Positions 59,592-64,000 of a stretch of DNA of 64,000 nucleotides are shown in pieces. Below the pieces are notes generated by a model that was given only the letters and a program-made list of their open reading frames with translations, was not told where the DNA came from and did no database searches. The stretch lies in assembly GCA_016182785.1 (NCBI GenBank), contig JACPFU010000010.1, forward strand, positions 62,001-126,000, in the 5' to 3' direction. Source of the DNA: Lysobacterales bacterium (GTDB taxonomy: Bacteria > Pseudomonadota > Gammaproteobacteria > Xanthomonadales > Ahniellaceae). Positions within the stretch are counted from its first letter, which is position 1; every line of letters starts with the position of its first letter. The position numbers and the translations under genes were made by a program.

Positions 59592-60782
59592 ATGCAGAGC
59601 TTGACTGACCAAGAAGTGTTGGCGCTGATCGCCGGCGGCGAGTCGGACCAGGTCGAGTTCACCGAGTCGACCCGGGACACAGACAAGTTCTGTGAAGCCA
59701 TTTGCGCATTCGCCAACGACCTGCCCGGACACGGCAGCCGTGGCGCGCTGCTCGTCGGAGTGCGCAAGAACGGAAGCCTCAGCGGCTTGCAAGTGACCGA
59801 CGCCCTGCAGGAATCGCTGGCCGGCCTGCGCCGCGATGGCCAGATCCAGCCGTTGCCAACCCTCTGCGTGACCCGTCATCGATTCCCTGATGGCGATGTG
59901 GCGGTAGTCGCCGTCGAGCCTTCGATCCTGCCCCCGGTCCGCTATCGCGGCCGCGTCTGCATCCGAGTCGGTGCTTCCAAGGGTTACGCCAGCGAGCAGG
60001 ACGAGCGCCATCTCACTGAACGCCGATCGTCCTCGGCGCGCTCCTTCGATGCCCAACCTTGCCCGGGCGCAACGATCTCGGATCTATCGCTACGCATTTT
60101 CGATGACTACCGCGCCACGGTGATCGCCCAGGAAGTGATCTCGGCCAATCATCGAAGCATCGAGGAACAGCTGGCAGCGTTGCGCTTCTTCGACTTGCGC
60201 CAGCGCATGGCCACGCACGCGGGCGTCTTGCTGTTCGGGATCAACCCTCGCTACTTCTTGCCGGGGGCGTATGCGCATTTCGTGCAGTGGCCGGGGACGA
60301 CGGTCACTGATTCGCCGTTGAGCGATCGGCCGGTGTCTGGTGACCTGCGCACCGTGGTATCGCAAGTCCACGAACTGATGCGTGCAACCAATCGCGTTGC
60401 CGTGCAGCGCACTGGTGGCGTGGCCGAGCGCTACCACCCGGACCTTCCCGAGTTCGCGCTGACCGAGCTATTCAACAACGCCGTGATGCATCGCGACTAC
60501 GCATCGAATGCACCGGTGAGAGTCAATTGGTTTTCGGACCGTGTGGAGATCAGCAATCCCGGCGGACTGTTCGGCGAAGTGACCGCCGCGACCCTGGAAT
60601 CGCGCAGCGGCTACCGCAATCCGACCATCGCCGAAGCCATGTGGAACCTCGGTTTCGTCAACCGCTACGGGTCGGGCATCGCCAGCGCTCAGCGCGTGCT
60701 GCTGGAGGCGGGTCATCCCCGTGCCGAATTCCAGGCCGACGCCCAGTACTTCCTCGCCGTCATGCGGATGCGCCCCGCATGA
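59592..60782 (+). CDS. AlbA_2 domain ATP-binding protein (GHKL-type ATPase)
   Basis: A 396-residue protein with an N-terminal AlbA_2/Schlafen-like nucleic-acid-binding domain (about 10-135; VEFTESTRDTDKFCEAICAF; RGALLVGVRKNGSLSGL). The C-terminal HATPase_c_4 domain (about 285-396) has ELFNNAVMHRDY (E292, N295/N296) and VEISNPGGLFG, the Bergerat-type ATP site. Such proteins are usually annotated as putative transcriptional regulators and recur in mobile and defence-associated gene sets. It begins 1 bp after accC ends, and its stop overlaps the ParA-type gene (ATGA). Codon choice is visibly less GC-biased than in accC or prmA, suggesting acquisition. Confidence 0.85.
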   Translation: MQSLTDQEVLALIAGGESDQVEFTESTRDTDKFCEAICAFANDLPGHGSRGALLVGVRKNGSLSGLQVTDALQESLAGLRRDGQIQPLPTLCVTRHRFPDGDVAVVAVEPSILPPVRYRGRVCIRVGASKGYASEQDERHLTERRSSSARSFDAQPCPGATISDLSLRIFDDYRATVIAQEVISANHRSIEEQLAALRFFDLRQRMATHAGVLLFGINPRYFLPGAYAHFVQWPGTTVTDSPLSDRPVSGDLRTVVSQVHELMRATNRVAVQRTGGVAERYHPDLPEFALTELFNNAVMHRDYASNAPVRVNWFSDRVEISNPGGLFGEVTAATLESRSGYRNPTIAEAMWNLGFVNRYGSGIASAQRVLLEAGHPRAEFQADAQYFLAVMRMRPA

Positions 60783-61765
60783 TCACGGTCGCGTTCTTCA
60801 ACAACAAGGGCGGTGTTGGCAAGACCACCCTGCTGTTCCACGTGGCCTGGATGATGGCCGAACTGGGCGTGGAAACGGTCTGTGCCGACTTCGATCCGCA
60901 GTCGAACCTGACCAGCATGTGCCTGGGCGACGAACGGCTGGACGAGATCTGGCCTGAGCAGGGCGAACGGAGGTCCATCTACGGGGCGATGTTGCCCCTG
61001 ATCAACGCCAGCGGCGCCCTGGCCGCGCCACACGCCCTGTCGATCCGACCGCGTCTGAGTCTGATCCCGGGTGACCTGGCCCTGGCGCGCAGCGAAGACC
61101 GGCTCTCGGTAGGCTGGATGCAAGCCAGCGCGGGAGACATTGCCGCACTGCGCTTCACCAGCGCGTTCGGCAATGCGGTGGGCGCCATCGGCAGGGAACG
61201 CGAGGCGCGGCTCGCACTGCTGGATGTCGGCCCGAACCTCGGCGCGATCACTCGTGCCGCATTGATCGCTGCGGACTTCATCGTTGTGCCGCTGGCACCG
61301 GATCTGTTCTCGATTCAGGCGCTGCGCAACCTGGGCCCGACGCTGCGTGATTGGCGCAGGCAATGGGCGGAACGCGCCGGCAAGGCACCGACGACAATCG
61401 ACTTCCCCCTGCCCCGCGGCGCCATGCAGCCGGCGGGCTATGTGGTCATGCAGTTCGGACTGCGCGACCAGAAACCCGTGCGCGCCTACGAACGCTTCCT
61501 GGCGCGCATCCCAGCGGAATTCCATCGCAACGTCGTCGAAGATGCAGACACAGTACCGCCGATCGCCGACGATCCCTACCACCTGGCCAGCCTCAAGCAC
61601 TACCGCAGCTTGGCACCGCTGGCGATGCAGGCGAACAAGCCGATGTTTGAGCTCAGGGCCGCGGACGGCGTCATTGGCGCACACGTCGATGCGGTGCGGG
61701 CGTGCCGCGCCGACTTCCGCAGCTTGGCAACGGCACTGGCGTTGCGCATCGGCCTGCAACTCTGA
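60779..61765 (+). CDS. ParA/MinD-type (deviant Walker A) ATPase
   Basis: A 328-residue P-loop ATPase. Deviant Walker A is FFNNKGGVGKTT (signature K10, K15), switch I CADFDPQSNLTSM, Walker B-like LALLDVGPNLG, then FIVVPLAPDLFSIQALRNL. No DNA-binding domain or partner ParB gene is present, and its C-terminal 120 residues are not recognised. It is translationally coupled to the AlbA_2/GHKL gene, so the two probably form one system. The prmA start lies 10 bp after its stop, making it part of the acc-prmA run. Confidence 0.87.
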   Translation: MITVAFFNNKGGVGKTTLLFHVAWMMAELGVETVCADFDPQSNLTSMCLGDERLDEIWPEQGERRSIYGAMLPLINASGALAAPHALSIRPRLSLIPGDLALARSEDRLSVGWMQASAGDIAALRFTSAFGNAVGAIGREREARLALLDVGPNLGAITRAALIAADFIVVPLAPDLFSIQALRNLGPTLRDWRRQWAERAGKAPTTIDFPLPRGAMQPAGYVVMQFGLRDQKPVRAYERFLARIPAEFHRNVVEDADTVPPIADDPYHLASLKHYRSLAPLAMQANKPMFELRAADGVIGAHVDAVRACRADFRSLATALALRIGLQL

Positions 61766-61775
61766 GGAGCTCCGC

Positions 61776-62660
61776 ATGGCCTGGCTGGAACTGTCGATCG
61801 GCGTCGAACAGCGCTCGCTCTCGCGGGTCGAAGCGGCGCTTGAGGATCTGGAAGCGGCGTCGATCACGCTGCTCGACGCCGAGGATCACCCGATCCTCGA
61901 ACCCGGCCCGGGCGAGACGCCGCTGTGGCCGCAGGTGATCGTGCGCGCGCTGTTCCCGGACGACATCGACCGCATCGGCCTGTTCGATGCGCTGCAGCTG
62001 ATGGTGCCGTGGCTGACGCCGGAGAAGATCAGCTCGCGCGAAGTCGCGGATGCGGACTGGACGCGGGCATGGATGGATACCTTCCGCCCGATGCAGTTCG
62101 GTCGTCGCACCTGGATCTACCCGTCCACGATCGAGCCGCCGGCCGACGCCGGGACCGCGATCGTGCGCCTGGACCCGGGCCTCGCCTTCGGCACCGGCAC
62201 GCATCCGACCACGGCGCTGTGCCTGGAATGGCTGGACGGGCTCGACCTCGACGGCAAGACCGTGCTCGATTTCGGCTGCGGGTCCGGCGTCCTCGCGATT
62301 GCCGCATTGAAGCTCGGTGCGGCGCGCGCGATCGGCATCGACAACGACCCGCAGGCGATCCTCGCCAGCCGCGACAATGCCGAGCGCAACGGCGTCGCTG
62401 CGCAGCTCGACCTGTACCAGCCCGAGGAAGTGCCGGCTGGCCTGGCCGCCGACGTGGTCGTCGCCAACATCCTCGCCGGCGCGCTGGTCGCGCTTGCCCC
62501 GACCATCACCGCGCACTGCCGCAGCGGCGCTCCGCTGGCGCTGTCTGGAATCCTCGCCGAACAGGCCGAAGAAGTCGCCGCGGCCTATCGCGACGAGTTC
62601 GATGCGATCACCACCACGCAGCAGGAAGACTGGGTCCGCATCGCCGCCAGCCGGCGCTGA
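61776..62660 (+). CDS. prmA: Ribosomal protein L11 methyltransferase
   Basis: A 294-residue SAM-dependent methyltransferase that trimethylates L11. The N-terminal substrate-recognition domain (MAWLELSIGVEQRSLSRVEA) precedes GLAFGTGTHPTTALCLEWL, the SAM motif VLDFGCGSGVLAIAALKLG and ADVVVANILAGALVALAP. A GAGGAG ribosome-binding site sits at correct spacing. It is normally next to accC. Confidence 0.95.
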   Translation: MAWLELSIGVEQRSLSRVEAALEDLEAASITLLDAEDHPILEPGPGETPLWPQVIVRALFPDDIDRIGLFDALQLMVPWLTPEKISSREVADADWTRAWMDTFRPMQFGRRTWIYPSTIEPPADAGTAIVRLDPGLAFGTGTHPTTALCLEWLDGLDLDGKTVLDFGCGSGVLAIAALKLGAARAIGIDNDPQAILASRDNAERNGVAAQLDLYQPEEVPAGLAADVVVANILAGALVALAPTITAHCRSGAPLALSGILAEQAEEVAAAYRDEFDAITTTQQEDWVRIAASRR

Positions 62661-62671
62661 GCGCGCTGCGG

Positions 62672-62677
62672 CATAAT
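62672..62677 (+). promoter_or_regulatory. Candidate -10 box for a leaderless DUF3426 transcript
   Basis: CATAAT (five of six consensus bases) followed by CGCGGCG and the ATG at 62685. The spacer is identical to that before the ELM1-family gene, and no ribosome-binding site is seen. Confidence 0.4.
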
Positions 62678-62684
62678 CGCGGCG

Positions 62685-63455
62685 ATGTATACCCAGTGCC
62701 TCGAATGCCTGACGATCTACCGGATTCCGCCTTCGGCGCTGACCCACGCGCACGGGCGCGCGCGCTGCGGAGTGTGCCGCGCCGAGTTCGACACGCTGGC
62801 GACGCTGGTCGACCAGTTGCCGCCGGAACCGGTCGGGCAGCTCGAGCGCCACCATCCCGGGCCACTGCCGATCCTCGACGTGCCGGCGATGCGTCCGAAG
62901 GCCGGGCAACACGACCTGTTCGCGATCGAGGACGACGTCGACGTCGCACCGGCGCCGAGCTTCGTGCACGCGCCGCCAGCGAAGCCGCGCAGCAGTCGGC
63001 TGCTGCGCTATGGCAACGTCGTGCTGCTGCTGGCCTTGCTGGCGCAGGGCGCGTGGGCCGGACGCGGCTGGTGGATGACCGAGCCGCGCCTGCGTCCCTG
63101 GCTCGACGCCGCCTGCCTGCGGCTGAACTGCCGCCTGCCGCCGCGCGCCGACATCGGCCAGATCGCGCTGGTCTCGCGCGACGTGCGGCCGCACCCGAGC
63201 CAGTCCGGCGCGCTGATCATCTCGGCCACGCTGCTCAACCGCGCCGCGTTCACCCAGCCTTATCCGATCGTCGAGATCACGCTGTCCGATCTGGACGAGC
63301 GACGCATCGCGATGCGTCGGCTGGCACCGCAGGACTACCTCGTCGATGCCCGCGCGCTGGCACGCGGACTGCAACCGAACGCCACCGCGACGATCGACCT
63401 CGAAGTGGTCGACCCGGGACGCAACGCGGTCGCGTTCGAGTTCAAATTCCGTTAA
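62685..63455 (+). CDS. Zinc-ribbon DUF3426 membrane protein
   Basis: A 256-residue protein. An N-terminal MJ0042-type zinc ribbon (YTQCLECLTIYRIPPSAL ... ARCGVCRAEF, two CxxC pairs) is followed by a linker and one membrane helix (YGNVVLLLALLAQGAWAG). The periplasmic DUF3426 domain (HPSQSGALIISATLLNRAAF; LDERRIAMRRLAPQDYL) completes it. Function is unknown. It follows prmA, a frequent association. Confidence 0.87.
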   Translation: MYTQCLECLTIYRIPPSALTHAHGRARCGVCRAEFDTLATLVDQLPPEPVGQLERHHPGPLPILDVPAMRPKAGQHDLFAIEDDVDVAPAPSFVHAPPAKPRSSRLLRYGNVVLLLALLAQGAWAGRGWWMTEPRLRPWLDAACLRLNCRLPPRADIGQIALVSRDVRPHPSQSGALIISATLLNRAAFTQPYPIVEITLSDLDERRIAMRRLAPQDYLVDARALARGLQPNATATIDLEVVDPGRNAVAFEFKFR

Positions 63456-63470
63456 TCGTTACTTGTTTCC

Positions 63471-63500
63471 TTGCCGGCGCGGAAGCCCGCCGGCTATAAC
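63471..63500 (+). promoter_or_regulatory. Candidate promoter for the coiled-coil membrane protein gene
   Basis: TTGCCG (63471-63476) and TATAAC (63495-63500) with 18 bp between, 24 bp upstream of the ATG at 63525. The spacer contains a 7-bp inverted repeat (GCCGGCG/CGCCGGC) that could be an operator. Confidence 0.42.
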
Positions 63501-63524
63501 GCCCGCTCGCCTCACGGGCCGAGC

Positions 63525-64000
63525 ATGCGCAACCCGTTCAAGACCCACCCGAGTTCCACGCGGCTGATCGTGCAGGCCCACGACCCGGCACGCACGCGCC
63601 GTCTGTGGATCGCGTTGGCGCTGGCGTGGGCCGTCAGCATCGTCGCGGTGTGGTTGATCGCCTCGTATCGCGCCGCGCCCGGGCTGCTCGAGATGCAGCA
63701 GCGCCTCGGCCGTGCCGAGGCCACGCGCGACACGCTGCGTGACGAGATCGAGCAGACCAAGCTCAAGCTCAGCATCAGCGAACGCTCGGACCAGGTGTCG
63801 CGCAGCGCCAACGAAGCACTGCAGCAGTCGCTGACCTCGCGCGAGGCCGAGATCGCCTCGCTGCGCGCCGACATCGCGTTCTACCAGCGCCTGATGGGCG
63901 GCAAGACGCCGCGCCAGGGACTGACCGTGCAGCAGCTTGCGCTGCGCCGCATCGGCAAGGGCGGCGGCCACGAACTGCGCGCCACGCTGACGCAGAACCT
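63525..64000 (+). CDS. Bitopic coiled-coil membrane protein (DUF6776-like), 5' part
   Basis: The first 158 codons of a gene that leaves the window on the right. A short cytoplasmic N-terminus (MRNPFKTHPSSTRLIVQAHD) precedes one membrane helix (LWIALALAWAVSIVAVWLIA) and a long coiled coil (EMQQRLGRAEATRDTLRDEI; SANEALQQSLTSREAEIASL). FYQRLMGG then begins a beta-rich domain. The layout fits the DUF6776 group, from memory. Such genes often precede bactofilin genes, which would lie outside the window. Confidence 0.75.
   Translation, partial: MRNPFKTHPSSTRLIVQAHDPARTRRLWIALALAWAVSIVAVWLIASYRAAPGLLEMQQRLGRAEATRDTLRDEIEQTKLKLSISERSDQVSRSANEALQQSLTSREAEIASLRADIAFYQRLMGGKTPRQGLTVQQLALRRIGKGGGHELRATLTQN

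Noticed and set aside
1..64000. tRNA, rRNA, CRISPR array or prophage genes
   Set aside because: I read for tRNA arms, regularly spaced repeats and phage structural genes and found none. A tRNAscan/Infernal run would be needed to exclude a diverged RNA.

Overview
The window is a GC-rich chromosomal segment, almost fully coding, from a gammaproteobacterium of the Xanthomonadales/Lysobacterales. The best evidence is a complete type II secretion (T2SS) operon in the Xanthomonas xps order E-F-G-H-I-J-K-L-M-N-D, including the XpsN form of the GspC-like linker. Supporting evidence is the set of housekeeping neighbours (lptF/lptG divergent from pepA-holC, accB-accC, prmA, waaA) and REP-like elements with a GTGGGAG head. 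The gene content points to a free-living, protein-secreting Rhodanobacteraceae/Lysobacteraceae-type organism; genus cannot be assigned from the window.

Layout. 1-7.6 kb: end of an MgtE-like gene, a CaiB/BaiF CoA-transferase, AmpE, a propeller lipoprotein, cystathionine gamma-synthase and a patatin phospholipase fused to an outer-membrane barrel (PlpD/type Vd-like). 7.9-9.5 kb: an abundant-looking secreted protein of unknown function with its own Shine-Dalgarno and terminator. 9.7-21.7 kb: the T2SS operon on the minus strand, led by an exosortase-H-associated-type membrane protein and trailed by a small lipoprotein; it follows purL (21.7-25.5 kb) directly. 25.7-32.2 kb: dsbC, xerD, an RDD protein, lptG, lptF, pepA, holC.

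32.2-33.1 kb is a small accessory patch. A 108-bp copy of the holC 3' end lies about 0.96 kb downstream of the original, and between the copies sit a MazEF/PemIK-type toxin-antitoxin pair and the amputated 5' end of a polysaccharide deacetylase gene. 33.4-38.8 kb encodes a 1,809-residue secreted beta-helix protein. 38.9-49.9 kb is envelope/LPS territory: a full polysaccharide deacetylase coupled to waaA, an LpxL-type acyltransferase, a DUF2339-DUF3999 pair, a WaaE/KdtX-like glycosyltransferase, an O-antigen ligase-like protein, a GT4 glycosyltransferase and a zinc-finger protein. 50-56.3 kb: DUF2541-like, YceI, RutE-like nitroreductase, a choice-of-anchor-D secreted protein, an ELM1-family protein, a REP doublet and an LplT-PlsC fusion. 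56.4-57.1 kb: a VapBC module with a palindromic operator over its promoter. 57.2-64 kb: aroQ-accB-accC, then an inserted-looking AlbA_2/GHKL ATPase plus ParA-type ATPase pair, then prmA, a DUF3426 protein and the start of a coiled-coil membrane protein.

How it fits together: the T2SS would export Sec-dependent proteins, and the window itself holds plausible cargo (the 1,809-residue beta-helix protein and the 447-residue choice-of-anchor-D protein). These two otherwise unrelated proteins share a C-terminal A-[IL]-F-x-D-[GS]-F-D motif, the most intriguing candidate for an undescribed sorting or maturation signal here. The AlbA_2-ParA pair between accC and prmA is the best candidate for an uncharacterised accessory (possibly defence) system. 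No tRNA, rRNA, CRISPR array, transposase or prophage was recognised.
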